64,000 bases of DNA from Stanieria sp. NIES-3757 (GTDB lineage Bacteria > Cyanobacteriota > Cyanobacteriia > Cyanobacteriales > Xenococcaceae): the NCBI GenBank assembly GCA_002355455.1, contig AP017375.1, positions 620,001 to 684,000 on the forward strand. The letters run 5' to 3'. A program made the position numbers and the translations under genes. Shown here piece by piece: positions 50,960 to 60,980 of the stretch. How positions within the stretch are numbered: the stretch's first letter is position 1; every line of letters starts with the position of its first letter. The notes beneath the pieces are model-generated. The model was not told the origin of the DNA, did not search any database, and was given only the letters and a program-made list of their open reading frames with translations.

Positions 50960-52453
50960 TTATCCACCAATTCCTAAGCGACCAGCTAAACTTGGACTGA
51001 GAGGAATTAAAGTAGCCAACATTAAAAACAAAGCCAGTAAACCCCAAGCAGCCCTAGCATCATCTGGTTCAGATAATTCATTCATAGTAGGACGTTCCAA
51101 TTCTCGTTGGAGAAATAAAATTAAAATTGCCCAATACAAAGGAATAGGATTACTTGGATTAAATAAAGCTACTATACCTAAAAGAATTAAGGTAGCAATA
51201 GTAGTCCGTCTAGCAGTTTTACGTCCATAAATAGCGTGAACTATTCTGCCTCCATCCAATTGTCCCGCGGGTAATAAATTCAAAGAAGTAATTACCAAAC
51301 CCAACCAACCAATTACAACCAGTGGGTTAACATCGACTATATTTGTTTGCAGAGTTGAACCTAAAATTACCTTAGCTAAAGCTCCTACCAAAATCGAGCC
51401 TTGGAAAAACACGGTAGGAATTTGAAACATACTTCCTGGATGGGATAAGACTAAACCAATTACTAATAATAGTAAAGAGATTAATCCTCCTGCTGCCGGC
51501 CCAGCAAAAGCAATATCAAATAAAGCCGTGCGACTGGGTAATAAAGATTCAAAGCGAGTTATTGCGCCAAATGAACCAATTTGCCACGTGGGAAGAAAGA
51601 AAGGAACGCTTAAGCGAATATCATAACGTTTTGCTAGGACTCGATGACCAATTTCATGAGCAATCAAAATAGTCCACAGTCCTAAACTCAAAGGAATAGT
51701 TTCTGGATATCTACTAAAATTACTAAATAAATCAAAGCCAAGTAATAAACCAGCAGCTTCCAAACTTGTAACAATCGTAGCTAGTAATAAAACTAAAGCT
51801 AAATTTTTTTGTGCCAGGGTTGTCGGCTGAGGATCATTTGTACTAGGTAAGATAACTATGACAGGTTTTTCTTCAGGACTTTCGACTAAAAAAAGGCGAT
51901 ATTTGTCTCCTAATTGTTGTTTCAGTTTATTAGTCAAACTAGTGTGAACTAAATCTGCCTCACCCCTGAGATTACCTTTGAAAATTGCCCCATCTTGATA
52001 AGAAATTGTTTCTGTAGCAAAAAAAGTATCAATTCCAAAAATACCTTTAATTTTCGCCAAATCTTCTTCAGGAATGGGGACTACTTCTACTGCAAGATTT
52101 TGATTCTCAGTATTGCTCGACTGTTGTTGAGACAGTGCTTCTGCTTCAATCCGTTGGGCAGCTTTTTGTTTTAAAATAGCATCCTGTCCCTCTGCCCGAA
52201 GTTGTCTACCCAACCAAATGTAAACTGCAATGGAAACTACTAATAGCAGTAAGATTGCAACTAAATTTAAATAAATACCTACAGCAAATAAACCAAAGAA
52301 TAGCAGCCAAGGAGTCATTAGTACTACCGACTGCAACCAAGCTAAAATTCCTATCTTGCCATAAGCTCTTGAGCGATTATAACCCCAAGTTAGAATGACA
52401 AAAGCAGCGAGGATAATTAAAAATGTTGCTATCGATTCCGAACCATTAAACAT
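50960..52453 (-). CDS. Site-2 protease family membrane metalloprotease (EGY-like)
   Basis: 497 residues. The zinc motif TILIAHEIGHRVLAKRYD (HEIGH) and the second motif NLLPAGQLDGGRIVHA hold the catalytic Glu, His and Asp of M50 intramembrane proteases. There are about eight hydrophobic segments. The N-terminal soluble part (AKIKGIFGIDTFFATETISY) is shared with the chloroplast EGY1/EGY2 proteins, so it is their cyanobacterial relative. It would cleave membrane proteins such as anchored regulators. The natural substrate is unknown. Confidence 0.92.
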   Translation of the reverse strand: MFNGSESIATFLIILAAFVILTWGYNRSRAYGKIGILAWLQSVVLMTPWLLFFGLFAVGIYLNLVAILLLLVVSIAVYIWLGRQLRAEGQDAILKQKAAQRIEAEALSQQQSSNTENQNLAVEVVPIPEEDLAKIKGIFGIDTFFATETISYQDGAIFKGNLRGEADLVHTSLTNKLKQQLGDKYRLFLVESPEEKPVIVILPSTNDPQPTTLAQKNLALVLLLATIVTSLEAAGLLLGFDLFSNFSRYPETIPLSLGLWTILIAHEIGHRVLAKRYDIRLSVPFFLPTWQIGSFGAITRFESLLPSRTALFDIAFAGPAAGGLISLLLLVIGLVLSHPGSMFQIPTVFFQGSILVGALAKVILGSTLQTNIVDVNPLVVIGWLGLVITSLNLLPAGQLDGGRIVHAIYGRKTARRTTIATLILLGIVALFNPSNPIPLYWAILILFLQRELERPTMNELSEPDDARAAWGLLALFLMLATLIPLSPSLAGRLGIGG

Positions 52454-52604
52454 TGAAAATAAATAATTAATTGTTATGAGATTTTCTACTATCTAGAAAA
52501 ACTGAGGCTCGGTTTAGAATTAAGTGAGGTTTTGTTCTTGGTTGGTTTTGCACAGTCACTTCAATGACAAACAACAGATGACCATTAAACTAATCTCTAT
52601 CACG

Positions 52605-52700
52605 GGGTTCACGAGCCAAGGGGCTGTCTTCCGAGCTTGGCTCGGAAGCTTGTACGCCCCGTCTGCCGTTCGACGGCAGGGACGACCCCTCACCTTGCCT
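52605..52700. repeat. GC-rich palindrome cluster between M50 and murQ
   Basis: Two hairpins follow each other. The first has arms CTTCCGAGC/GCTCGGAAG (52628-52648). The second has CTGCCGT/ACGGCAG (52663-52679). They are framed by GGGGTTCACGAGCC and GACCCCTCACC. It stands out in an AT-rich spacer and resembles the hairpin at 10583 (CCGTTC core). The M50 protease promoter must lie between this cluster and its start at 52453. Confidence 0.55.
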
Positions 52701-52734
52701 TCTGTTTTTTTTATCATATTATCTAGATTGAAAA

Positions 52735-53643
52735 TTATTGTTCTTGCAAAGCAGCTCTTAAATTACCTTGATGTTTTGCTAATAAATTTGCTCCTGCAAC
52801 GCTATCTACGCCTGTCCAATGCATTAAAAGGGCTAGTTTGATTTTGTTAGCACTGCGTTGTAATAAATCTTCAGCTTCTGGTTGATCTAAATCGGTTAAA
52901 TCTGTAATAATTCGTAAAGCGCGATCACGTAATTTTTGATTAGTTACCGCTACATCTACCATCCGATTGCCGTAAACTTTACCGTGGCGAATCATTACTC
53001 CTGTCGAAAGAATATTTAACGCCATTTTGGTAACTGTACCAGCTTTTAATCTGGTTGAACCCGCTAAAATTTCTGCTCCCACTAATAAGCGAATATCAAT
53101 ATCTGCGTGAATCTCTACTTGTTCGAGAGGTACACAACTAATGGCAACTGTTTTTGCACCCCTTTCTTGGGCAGCAGCTAATGCCCCATGTACAAAAGGA
53201 GTAGTCCCGCCTGCCGTAATACCAACAACTACATCTAAATTACTAATTTGATGATGAGCGATCGCACTTGCTCCATCTTCTGGTCGGTCTTCCAGATCTT
53301 CTGAACTTCTAACTAAAGCACCTGCCCCACCAGCAATAATGCCCTGAACCAATTCGGGAGGAGTACAAAAAGTAGGGGGACATTCAGCAGCATCCAAAAC
53401 CCCTAGTCTACCGCTCGTACCTGCACCTACATAAAATAGTCTTCCTCCTTGACTGATTGCCTCATGAATCAGATCGATGGCTTGTGCTAAAGGAATTTTG
53501 GCATTTGCGATCGCTTCAATTGTTTTAGCATCTTCGCGATTAAATAACTCAACAATTTCTAAAGAGGAGAGATTATCAAGATTATGACTATCAGGATTAA
53601 TCTGTTCGGTTAGTAAATGTCCCCTTGACTGTAAATTTTTCAT
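52735..53643 (-). CDS. murQ: N-acetylmuramic acid 6-phosphate etherase
   Basis: 302 residues. It has a SIS-domain fold: GGRLFYVGAGTSGRLGVLDAAECPPTF, then the catalytic Glu in SSEDLEDRPEDG, then ITAGGTTPFVHGALAAAQERG. It cleaves the lactyl ether of MurNAc-6-phosphate for recycling of the cell wall. No anhydro-MurNAc kinase is adjacent. The start MKNLQSRGHLLTEQINPDS is the family one. Confidence 0.95.
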   Translation of the reverse strand: MKNLQSRGHLLTEQINPDSHNLDNLSSLEIVELFNREDAKTIEAIANAKIPLAQAIDLIHEAISQGGRLFYVGAGTSGRLGVLDAAECPPTFCTPPELVQGIIAGGAGALVRSSEDLEDRPEDGASAIAHHQISNLDVVVGITAGGTTPFVHGALAAAQERGAKTVAISCVPLEQVEIHADIDIRLLVGAEILAGSTRLKAGTVTKMALNILSTGVMIRHGKVYGNRMVDVAVTNQKLRDRALRIITDLTDLDQPEAEDLLQRSANKIKLALLMHWTGVDSVAGANLLAKHQGNLRAALQEQ

Positions 53644-53725
53644 GTGCTGAATAGAGTAAGAGCGAGACTCTGAATTTAGCTTAACTGTGGCATAAATGGG
53701 AAAATTTATATTTAGAATTCAGATT

Positions 53726-54115
53726 TCATAACAATCCTTCTAAACGACGGCGAATACTGTCTAACTCATCTTCAGCTAATTCTGATTCTTCGACTTCTGC
53801 GGTTGAAATGCTTTGCTCTTCGTCTTCCTGTTCCCAATCAGTTGCTTCCACATTTTTATCTGGAGGAACTGCTAATTTACCAGGTTCAATAATTTCGTAT
53901 TCATATCCAGCTTTACGGCAAAAAACCTCTACTTCTTCTGAATCAATTTCTTCAACTGTAGCTTCAGGAAAATCTTGTGCTTCTAGCATCAAAGCAAAAC
54001 GAACCGCATCATCTTCTTCGGCAAACATTAAAATTTTATTGCGATCGCCAACTTGAATCGTATGGATACCTTCGTTATCTGTTCCCGCATTAAAAAGCAA
54101 AATGTATACACGCAT
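53726..54115 (-). CDS. DUF3110 protein
   Basis: 129 residues. VYILLFNAGTDNEGIHTIQ, then FALMLEAQDFPEATVEEIDSEE match the cyanobacterial and plastid DUF3110 family. The fold is small and alpha-beta. The C-terminus (AEVEESELAEDELDSIRRRLEGLL) is acidic and helical. A function is not established. It lies 82 bp upstream of murQ, on the same strand. Confidence 0.88.
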   Translation of the reverse strand: MRVYILLFNAGTDNEGIHTIQVGDRNKILMFAEEDDAVRFALMLEAQDFPEATVEEIDSEEVEVFCRKAGYEYEIIEPGKLAVPPDKNVEATDWEQEDEEQSISTAEVEESELAEDELDSIRRRLEGLL

Positions 54116-54233
54116 ACTTATCAGTAGAGTAGATCATGTTTATGCTCATTACACCATAAAATGAATCCTATTTTCTCTACCAAAAAATCTAATTAAGAGG
54201 ACGTGGAGATTTACGCCCTTGTTACTAAAATTA

Positions 54234-54731
54234 TTAATTTCTAGTCAACCACTTTTGTCCGTTCAAGCGTTGCAACGTATACAACACCATCAAATCTAAA
54301 GTAACTTTACGCTCGTCAATCATAAAAGATTCGACCGTGCTGGGTTTGCCTCCACTAGCAGTATAAGAAAAAGCTTTTGGTCCTGAAATATCTTCGTCGA
54401 GGAAATAAATTTTAAATTGACGTTGTCCCTTTTGCCAATTACCACTAACTTGCCAACACTGCTCATTAGCAGTTGCCATCGGTAAGCCTTGTTTGCTAAA
54501 GTCTAACTCCACATCATCAAGCCCTTGTGCGGTTAAAGCTTTTTTGAGAGTAGGATTAAAATGCTGTTCGATAAATTCGGTAAAAGGTTTATCTTCAACG
54601 GCTGGCGGTTTTTCTTTTTTAGGTTTTGCAGCTCCAGCAGCAGGAGCAGGTTTTTCTGATGTGGGTTTAGCATCCTTTTTTTCTTCTGCTGAAGGTTGAG
54701 ATGCTTCTGGTTTATTAGTTTCCTCTACCAT
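54234..54731 (-). CDS. DUF2996 protein
   Basis: 165 residues from ATG 54731, preceded by AAGGAA; six more codons upstream are possible. The N-terminus is a long Ala, Pro and Lys-rich disordered stretch (PSAEEKKDAKPTSEKPAPA). The conserved part is FTEFIEQHFNPTLKKALTAQ, then QCWQVSGNWQKGQRQFKIYF, then the end LNGQKWLTRN. It is a cyanobacterial and plastid family; its homologue in plants is linked to photosystem assembly, but that is from general knowledge and unsure. Confidence 0.85.
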   Translation of the reverse strand: MVEETNKPEASQPSAEEKKDAKPTSEKPAPAAGAAKPKKEKPPAVEDKPFTEFIEQHFNPTLKKALTAQGLDDVELDFSKQGLPMATANEQCWQVSGNWQKGQRQFKIYFLDEDISGPKAFSYTASGGKPSTVESFMIDERKVTLDLMVLYTLQRLNGQKWLTRN

Positions 54732-54809
54732 ATTCCTTAACCTAATCATAAAGCGATCGCCAATCTCATCAGAGTCTCTTATGACTGGATCGCTGAGTAC
54801 TAGGTTATT

Positions 54810-55169
54810 TTACCAAAATTCATCTAAGCTGATGCCTGAGATTAATGATTGAATTAGCTCTTTGAAAGAGAAATATGAATCCCAAATGATATAACTGTAA
54901 ATTCCGACTACAACGATTGTAATTACTAACTTAAACTGAGTTAGTTTACCAGTACTAGCATAAGATAAACAATATACTAAAAAAGGAGTTGTTAAATAAA
55001 AATATCCTCCATAGCCAATTGTTATTAATAAAAATCTCAAGTAATCGCTAGGAAAATAACTTGACAGTTTTAGCCAAATAAATATACCAAATATACCTAA
55101 AATAAATTGAACAAAAATACTATCAAAAACAGTTGAGTAAACTCCTGTTTTGTCACGCTTTTTCTGCAT
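54810..55169 (-). CDS. Small membrane protein (unknown)
   Basis: 119 residues with three hydrophobic segments (about 18-35, 43-68 and 78-97). No catalytic motif or cysteine pattern. It starts with MQKKRDKTGVY and ends with SLISGISLDEFW. It stands alone, with low-complexity AT-rich upstream DNA. I do not recognise the family. Confidence 0.6.
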   Translation of the reverse strand: MQKKRDKTGVYSTVFDSIFVQFILGIFGIFIWLKLSSYFPSDYLRFLLITIGYGGYFYLTTPFLVYCLSYASTGKLTQFKLVITIVVVGIYSYIIWDSYFSFKELIQSLISGISLDEFW

Positions 55170-55424
55170 ACAAGCTTGTTTAAAAGCAAATAAATTTTTG
55201 CTTTATTTTTAAAATAAGTTTATTTCAGTAATTGTACAGAGAAAAAAACAGTATTTTTTTAAAGAAATGAATAATTTCTCAAGTTAAATATAAAGAAGTC
55301 ATCAATTATATGGATTGCTTTAATATTTAGTTCCAAAACCATTGAAAAATCAAGAACTACATCTAGCTATTATGAAGGAGCTTTGTTATTTTGAGCATAG
55401 ACAGTTTTACTTAAATAATTTCCG

Positions 55425-56234
55425 ATGCTTCACGGCTTTATACCTCCAGAACGCTATTTTCCCTATCTTACCTGGACAGAAATTGCCCAAATGCCCGATC
55501 AAGAAAACGTGGTAATTATTCAACCAATCGGTGCAGTCGAACAACATGGGCCTCATTTACCAATTATTGTCGATGCTGCGATTAGTATGGGGGTATTAGG
55601 CAAAGCTCTCCAGCAACTAGATGGAAATATTCCTGCTTACGCTTTACCTTGTCTTTATTACGGGAAATCTAACGAACATTGGGATTTTCCTGGCACCATT
55701 ACCCTCAGTGCAGAAACTTTATTAGCTGTGATTTGGGAAATGGCAGAAAGTATCTATCGTTCTGGATTTCGCAAACTGGTGTTAATGAACTCTCACGGCG
55801 GACAACCACAAATTATGGAAATCGCAGCTAGGGATATTCATCAAAAATACCCAGATTTTGCAGTATTTCCCTTATTTACTTGGCGAGTACCTCACCAGGC
55901 AGCAGAATTATTAACTCAACAAGAGCTAGAGTATGGTATTCATGCTGGAGATGCTGAAACCAGTATCATGCTATCTTTACTGCCCGAACAAGTAAAAATG
56001 GAACGAGCAGTTCAAGAATATCCTGTTGGACTACCACAACCAAGTTTATTAAGCATGGAAGGAAAATTACCTTTTGCTTGGTTAACTAAAGAATTAACTA
56101 AAAGTGGTGTGATGGGAGATGCTACTGTAGCTAGTAAAACCAAAGGCGATCGCATTTTGGCTTCAGTCGCTGAGGGTTGGGTTCAAGTAATTCAAGATAT
56201 TTATACATTTCGTCAACCCAATCTCTCAAGTTAA
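55425..56234 (+). CDS. Creatininase family hydrolase
   Basis: 269 residues. The metal-binding motifs are present: QPIGAVEQHGPHLP (Glu and His), VDAAISMG (Asp), LVLMNSHGGQ (NxHGG) and HAGDAETSIML (Glu). This is the creatininase/FAPy-deformylase family, cyclic-amide or formamide hydrolases with two metal ions. The cyanobacterial members are not creatininases in a strict sense; the real substrate is unknown. Its stop overlaps the stop of the RodZ-like gene by 4 bp. Confidence 0.9.
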   Translation: MLHGFIPPERYFPYLTWTEIAQMPDQENVVIIQPIGAVEQHGPHLPIIVDAAISMGVLGKALQQLDGNIPAYALPCLYYGKSNEHWDFPGTITLSAETLLAVIWEMAESIYRSGFRKLVLMNSHGGQPQIMEIAARDIHQKYPDFAVFPLFTWRVPHQAAELLTQQELEYGIHAGDAETSIMLSLLPEQVKMERAVQEYPVGLPQPSLLSMEGKLPFAWLTKELTKSGVMGDATVASKTKGDRILASVAEGWVQVIQDIYTFRQPNLSS

Positions 56235-57031
56235 ATTTCCCTATTTTTGTAAGTTACTTCTTGTACTTGTCCAGGCTGTCCTAAGATTTTTTTCTGTCCA
56301 TCATTAAACGTAACCACTACTCCTCCTGCATTACCTGCCCGAAGAGTTATTTGTTGGTTACCTACCCAAGTACGACGAGTTCCTTTGGGTAAAATACCTT
56401 CAAAATCCGTTTTGCCATCTACCATTACTTTTAACCAGCAGCGGTCTTTTAAAGCAATGTCTACCACAACAGATTTATTAGACTGGGAAACTAGTTGAGA
56501 GATAGATAGAGATTGATTATTTTGGTTAGTATTTTCAATTGCGACTGAAGAACTATTGGGCATCAATTCTTCAACTTGAGTGTTTTGAACAATAGTAGGA
56601 CGCTCAACTAACACCGTGATAATACCTAAAGATGCGCCGACAATCGCAATGTAGAGTAAATATAAATGCGTCGAACGTAACTGAAAAGGAAGCCAAGACG
56701 ATCCCAAGGAAGATTTGCGCTTGACAACAGATTTGCTAGGAACAAATATTCCTTTTTTCGCTGGAGTCGGAATCGTAGTTAAATCAAGATCTATCTCAGC
56801 ATTAATAGTGGCAGCAAATTTTCTAACTAAAGCTTGAATATAATAAAGTTCTGGTAATTCTTGAAAATCAGCAGATTCAATAGCTTTTAATATACGAATT
56901 GGGATCAGAGTTTGAGATGAAATTGTTTCCAAAGATACTCCTCGTTCGAGTCGAATTGCTTGTAATTCGGCTCCAATTTTTTTTAGCTTTTTTTGTTGCT
57001 CTATCTGAATATTTGTGTTATCTTGCTTCAT
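56231..57031 (-). CDS. RodZ-like membrane protein (HTH_25 and DUF4115)
   Basis: 266 residues. The N-terminal helix-turn-helix ([29 protein letters not shown]) is HTH_25. One membrane segment lies near 125-145 ([20 protein letters not shown]). The C-terminal DUF4115 has [20 protein letters not shown] and then [16 protein letters not shown]. This is the RodZ arrangement, which ties MreB to the cell wall machinery. The ATG overlaps the stop of the pseudouridine synthase gene by 4 bp, so they are one transcript. Confidence 0.87.
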   Translation of the reverse strand: MKQDNTNIQIEQQKKLKKIGAELQAIRLERGVSLETISSQTLIPIRILKAIESADFQELPELYYIQALVRKFAATINAEIDLDLTTIPTPAKKGIFVPSKSVVKRKSSLGSSWLPFQLRSTHLYLLYIAIVGASLGIITVLVERPTIVQNTQVEELMPNSSSVAIENTNQNNQSLSISQLVSQSNKSVVVDIALKDRCWLKVMVDGKTDFEGILPKGTRRTWVGNQQITLRAGNAGGVVVTFNDGQKKILGQPGQVQEVTYKNREI

Positions 57032-57819
57032 GAACTGCGCTCCTGCTTTGGTGCAGCTAAATTGTTAGAGTTGGAATCAATTGTTTTTTTGAGAAAGGCA
57101 ACTTCTTTGTTTTGCAGATATCTATAATTACCTGGCAATAGCATAGGTTGTTTAGGAAGCTGTAAGCTGATCTCTCCAATAGCTGTTCGATGCAGTTTAA
57201 GCACTTGATATCCTAACTGCTCTGCAATTCTGCGTATTTGACGATTTCTACCTTCAGTGAGAACAATCTCCAATAAGGTATTTTCGGCGTTTTGTTTGAC
57301 TACTCTAACTTGAGCAGGCAAAGTTTTCCTGCCAGACAGATAAATACCTCTGCGCCAAAGATTTAATTCAGCATCAGTAGGATGTCCATCAATCCAAACT
57401 AAGTAAGTTTTCGGCAGGTGATAACGTGGATGTGTGAGGGTAAGGGTTAAATCGCCATCATTAGTTAACAGTAAAGCACCAGAGGAATTAAGATCGAGTC
57501 TTCCAACTGGATGTATTCCCTGTCCTTCTTTTAGTGTAGCAGGTAGTAGATCCAGAACGGTAGTGCGATTCTGTGGGTCATTACAAGTTGAAACAACTCC
57601 AGCAGGTTTATTTAACAATAGGTAAACTAAGCCAGGACGATTAAGAGGTTTAATTTTACGGCCATCTACTTCTAATCTATCTACTTTTAGGTTAACTTTG
57701 TCCCCCAGTTTAACTACTTTACCGTTAAGACTAACTCGTCCCGCTAGAATCATTTTTTCTGCTTGACGACGAGAAGCAATTCCCCATTGAGATAATATTT
57801 TTTGGACTCGTTCAGCCAT
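57028..57819 (-). CDS. rluB: RsuA/RluB-family pseudouridine synthase
   Basis: About 263 residues from ATG 57819 ([19 protein letters not shown]), the start of the S4 RNA-binding domain; an extra 31 codons upstream (from 57912) have no family match. The catalytic Asp is in [19 protein letters not shown]. The following [12 protein letters not shown] and [14 protein letters not shown] belong to the synthase fold. It modifies uridines of ribosomal RNA; RluB (23S) and RsuA (16S) cannot be told apart with certainty. Confidence 0.88.
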   Translation of the reverse strand: MAERVQKILSQWGIASRRQAEKMILAGRVSLNGKVVKLGDKVNLKVDRLEVDGRKIKPLNRPGLVYLLLNKPAGVVSTCNDPQNRTTVLDLLPATLKEGQGIHPVGRLDLNSSGALLLTNDGDLTLTLTHPRYHLPKTYLVWIDGHPTDAELNLWRRGIYLSGRKTLPAQVRVVKQNAENTLLEIVLTEGRNRQIRRIAEQLGYQVLKLHRTAIGEISLQLPKQPMLLPGNYRYLQNKEVAFLKKTIDSNSNNLAAPKQERSS

Positions 57820-57991
57820 TGTTAATGATTCTCCTACCAAGCGCGTAAATATAAAGATTAGAAAAAGAGACTTATCTCTGATTTTGGGGAATCCACTTAA
57901 TATATTTCCCAAAAATCCGATAAACTTAACAGTCTAGGCAAAAAAATGTCAGGAAATTATAAGTTTTACTACAGAGTAATTTAGATATTTA

Positions 57992-58711
57992 ATGATTGGT
58001 AAAGTACTTTCCACAGCAGTAAGTTTATGGCTTAAATCTCAAGTAGAACGAATAGAAGAGTTAAAACTAGAAATTAGTGGTAGTAATGGGCAAATTTTAC
58101 AGGGTTATATTCCTAAAGTTTCGCTTGATGGTAACAGTGCAGTTTATCGAGGACTCCATTTACGTCAAGTTCAGCTACAAGGAGTAAATATACAAGTTAA
58201 TTTACCTGAAATCCTTAAAGGTAAACCATTAAGATTACTTGAACCAATTTTAGTCAAAGGTAAGGTATCTTTATCAGCAACTGATTTAAACGCTTCTTTA
58301 ACTTCAAGTTTGCTTTTAGATGGTTTGAGAGATGTATTGATTAATTTATTGAAGACTCAAGCAATCGATCCTGCTTCTGTCAAACTAGATAATTACCAGA
58401 TTAGCTGGCAGAAGATTGTTTTATTAGATCAAAAATTAATAATTGAAGGAGTTATGTGCGAGCTCGGCAAAGCCGAGGCGCATAGCGATCGCTATGGACA
58501 AGTTAATTCCTTAAAGATCTCGACTGGTTTGCAATTGGCTAATTGTCATACTTTATTATTGTCACCTTTTTTGCTCGAAGGATTACCAGAACTAGAAGTA
58601 ATTCAATCTCAGTCTCTGGAGATCGATTTAGGGAAAGAAGTGGTCATTGAACATCTAAATCTTGTCTGGGAACGTTTGACCTTTATTGGTAGTTTAACAG
58701 TTATGCCTTAG
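57992..58711 (+). CDS. DUF2993 protein (second in the window)
   Basis: 239 residues. The pattern MIGKVLSTAVSLWLKSQVER, then LKLEISGSNGQILQGYIPKVSLDG, is the DUF2993 N-terminal block. Near residue 153 a hairpin-forming stretch of DNA (58459-58485, core CTCGGC-AAA-GCCGAG, followed by the HIP1 site) encodes CELGKAEAHSDRYGQ. The surrounding protein looks more ordinary, so an in-frame insertion of a small repeat is likely. Function is unknown. Confidence 0.8.
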   Translation: MIGKVLSTAVSLWLKSQVERIEELKLEISGSNGQILQGYIPKVSLDGNSAVYRGLHLRQVQLQGVNIQVNLPEILKGKPLRLLEPILVKGKVSLSATDLNASLTSSLLLDGLRDVLINLLKTQAIDPASVKLDNYQISWQKIVLLDQKLIIEGVMCELGKAEAHSDRYGQVNSLKISTGLQLANCHTLLLSPFLLEGLPELEVIQSQSLEIDLGKEVVIEHLNLVWERLTFIGSLTVMP

Positions 58712-58814
58712 TACTCTTTCGATTTAAATTTGAGCGATGAAACTAAGTTAATTTAATCTTAACAATTCATTTGTTGAAGTAAAGTTTAAGTCTAGCAACA
58801 AAGTTTTATTGTTT

Positions 58815-60866
58815 TTATTTTTGCTCGATAGGGATTACACTTGCCACAACCTGTACTTTTCTAAACTCGCGTACCAGATGTTGAGCTTGATATTGGTAAA
58901 ATTGTCTTGGTAATACAATAGGTAAATTACTCAACCATTGCCTAGCATCAGTATAACTACATCCCGCGATCACTATTATTTCCTCTAAACTTTGAGCGAC
59001 GATATCTCTAGATAAAATCTGTTCAATTTGGACATGCCAGAGACGAGGAAGCATTTCACCCCATTCAATTCGCTGCAAACCATGACTGGTAGCCAAGACA
59101 ATCAAGCGATCGCCAATCTTAACCCTAACATCATTCCAAGGCATTAACGAGTAATGGTGTTGCTGATATTTCTGGTAAAGAATTGGCACAACACCATAAC
59201 CATGAGCAATCTCCGATAAAAGTAACCCATTGAGAGTATCGCCCTCTTCGATGTTATATTCCGTTACCATTACAATCCGGTTACTCAAATGAAAGAAGCT
59301 GAGAACATTTTCTCCAAAAGCAGCACAAGCAAAAACTTCTGCCGAAAAAACCGCATCACATAGAACTTTGGCATAAGGAAAAAGAGGAGAAATATTATCA
59401 CTAAATTGACGGTCTTGAGTGCGTATAATTAAAGGAATGGCGGGATTGAGTGCATGAGCCATCAAGCCAATTTCGAGATTTTCTAGATTATCGTCTCCTA
59501 GTAAAACGATGCTTTTAGCATGGGCAAGGTTCACTTGAGCAAGTGCTTCGGTAGTATTCCCTTCAACAAGTGGTAGATCTGATAAACCGTGTTGATTGAA
59601 ATTAGTAGAATCAATTCCTACCAATGGCTGGTTAAGTTCTTGTAAAATAGCTACCACTTTTTGTGCCAAACGATTTAAGGTAATAATTACCACATGGTGG
59701 CGTTGTGGTATTGGCGGAGCCGAATTAAAAAACTGAAATCTGGAAGTAACCAGAGCATCAGTCAGCAGTGCATACAAAACCCCGACGAAAGCTTGACCGA
59801 TTAAAGTTAAACCCAGGCTGAACAATCGCAACCACCAGGGCATAGATTCAGAAGCTTGAAGTTGAGATGTAAATTTAACGTTACCAAATAAATCTCCGTA
59901 TCCTCCCAAGAGCAAAACTGCTGTCGCATAAAAAGCTTCTTGGAAAGTAATGCCAGGATAATAAAAACGATAAATAAATATACCCAAAAACCAAAGTATA
60001 AATACAGTAATTGCATAAATAGTCGCAATTCGTCTGATTTGATTTTGGCTTTGGTAGTAAGATTGCCAAAATTCAACTATTTGCTGCCACAGATTCTTCG
60101 CCGTAATGTCTTGAAAAATTTTTTGCCACCGCCATTTTGAGTGATTGACTCTTCTCAAAGGCTGCTCTACTAAAGCTAGTTCGCCTACAACCTCGATGTA
60201 AATGAGCGTATCTCCTACCTGCACTTTTACTTCTGGATCCCAGTCATAAAAATGTGTGGGCGTGTTTGAGAGAGCAGAAATGTGACTCAAGATGCAGCGG
60301 GTTGTTAGATTGAGTCTATAGACTGGTTTACCTTTACACCAACTATCTTGTGGTTGTACTTGATGCTCTATGACTCGTAGCAGTTGCCCTTCTAGAGTAA
60401 AATAACCAATCGCTTCAGAGCTTAAAGCAGCTAAGGCAAAGGCATTGGCAGATAAATCATTCGGCTCAAAAGCTACAAAATTACCTAAGTTTTTGTACAA
60501 TAGTTCGTTAAAATTTTGTTTGTCAGAACTTACAATTAAACGAACCAAAGGATTGATCCTTCGTGCCACAAATGCAGCTTCTATATTTGTCCGCTCGTTC
60601 GTGGTTACTAAAAGTATCGAACGACACTCGCAGATCCCTGCTTGTTCTAAAACTTTTGCTTGGCGACAGTCTCCAATGATTAACTTGTCTAGTAAGCTGG
60701 GTAATTCTGGAACTTCCCAAGATTCGGTTTGTACATCATCGATAGCAATAACTTTTACATTGTAATCTTTCAGAACTGCAACACAATGTTGCCCTAAACT
60801 TTTAAGCCCACATACTAGAAAAAGGTCTTGCTTTTTTTTTTGATTAGTAGTTTCAGAAGTAGGCAT
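58815..60866 (-). CDS. RCK-pore-RCK ion channel-like protein
   Basis: 683 residues. Residues 1-240 form a first TrkA-N/TrkA-C unit (FLVCGLKSLGQHCVAVLKDY with a nucleotide-loop-like start). A two-helix pore follows (about 278-370): one helix, a pore loop AVLLLGGYGDLFG, and a second helix. Residues 390-683 form a second TrkA-N/TrkA-C unit with a degenerate glycine motif (IITLNRLAQKVV). The pore loop has GGYGD rather than the canonical TVGYGD, so potassium selectivity is uncertain. Common bacterial channels have the pore first and one or two RCK domains after it. Here one RCK is on each side. Confidence 0.82.
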   Translation of the reverse strand: MPTSETTNQKKKQDLFLVCGLKSLGQHCVAVLKDYNVKVIAIDDVQTESWEVPELPSLLDKLIIGDCRQAKVLEQAGICECRSILLVTTNERTNIEAAFVARRINPLVRLIVSSDKQNFNELLYKNLGNFVAFEPNDLSANAFALAALSSEAIGYFTLEGQLLRVIEHQVQPQDSWCKGKPVYRLNLTTRCILSHISALSNTPTHFYDWDPEVKVQVGDTLIYIEVVGELALVEQPLRRVNHSKWRWQKIFQDITAKNLWQQIVEFWQSYYQSQNQIRRIATIYAITVFILWFLGIFIYRFYYPGITFQEAFYATAVLLLGGYGDLFGNVKFTSQLQASESMPWWLRLFSLGLTLIGQAFVGVLYALLTDALVTSRFQFFNSAPPIPQRHHVVIITLNRLAQKVVAILQELNQPLVGIDSTNFNQHGLSDLPLVEGNTTEALAQVNLAHAKSIVLLGDDNLENLEIGLMAHALNPAIPLIIRTQDRQFSDNISPLFPYAKVLCDAVFSAEVFACAAFGENVLSFFHLSNRIVMVTEYNIEEGDTLNGLLLSEIAHGYGVVPILYQKYQQHHYSLMPWNDVRVKIGDRLIVLATSHGLQRIEWGEMLPRLWHVQIEQILSRDIVAQSLEEIIVIAGCSYTDARQWLSNLPIVLPRQFYQYQAQHLVREFRKVQVVASVIPIEQK

Positions 60867-60980
60867 TTTCTTCTGATGGCAACATGACAGCCAACTTGTT
60901 AATAACGTCGTTAATTATTGAGAAACGACATTATGGTGTTAACAACGACACTTACATTATTGAATTGACAGTACACTTTT

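Noticed and set aside
52524-52841. Plus-strand frame covering the hairpin cluster and the murQ 3' end
   Set aside because: It is antisense to murQ and translates palindromic repeat DNA. No conserved features.
57820-57912. N-terminal 31 codons of the pseudouridine synthase
   Set aside because: They have no match to the S4 domain start of the family. ATG 57819 fits much better.
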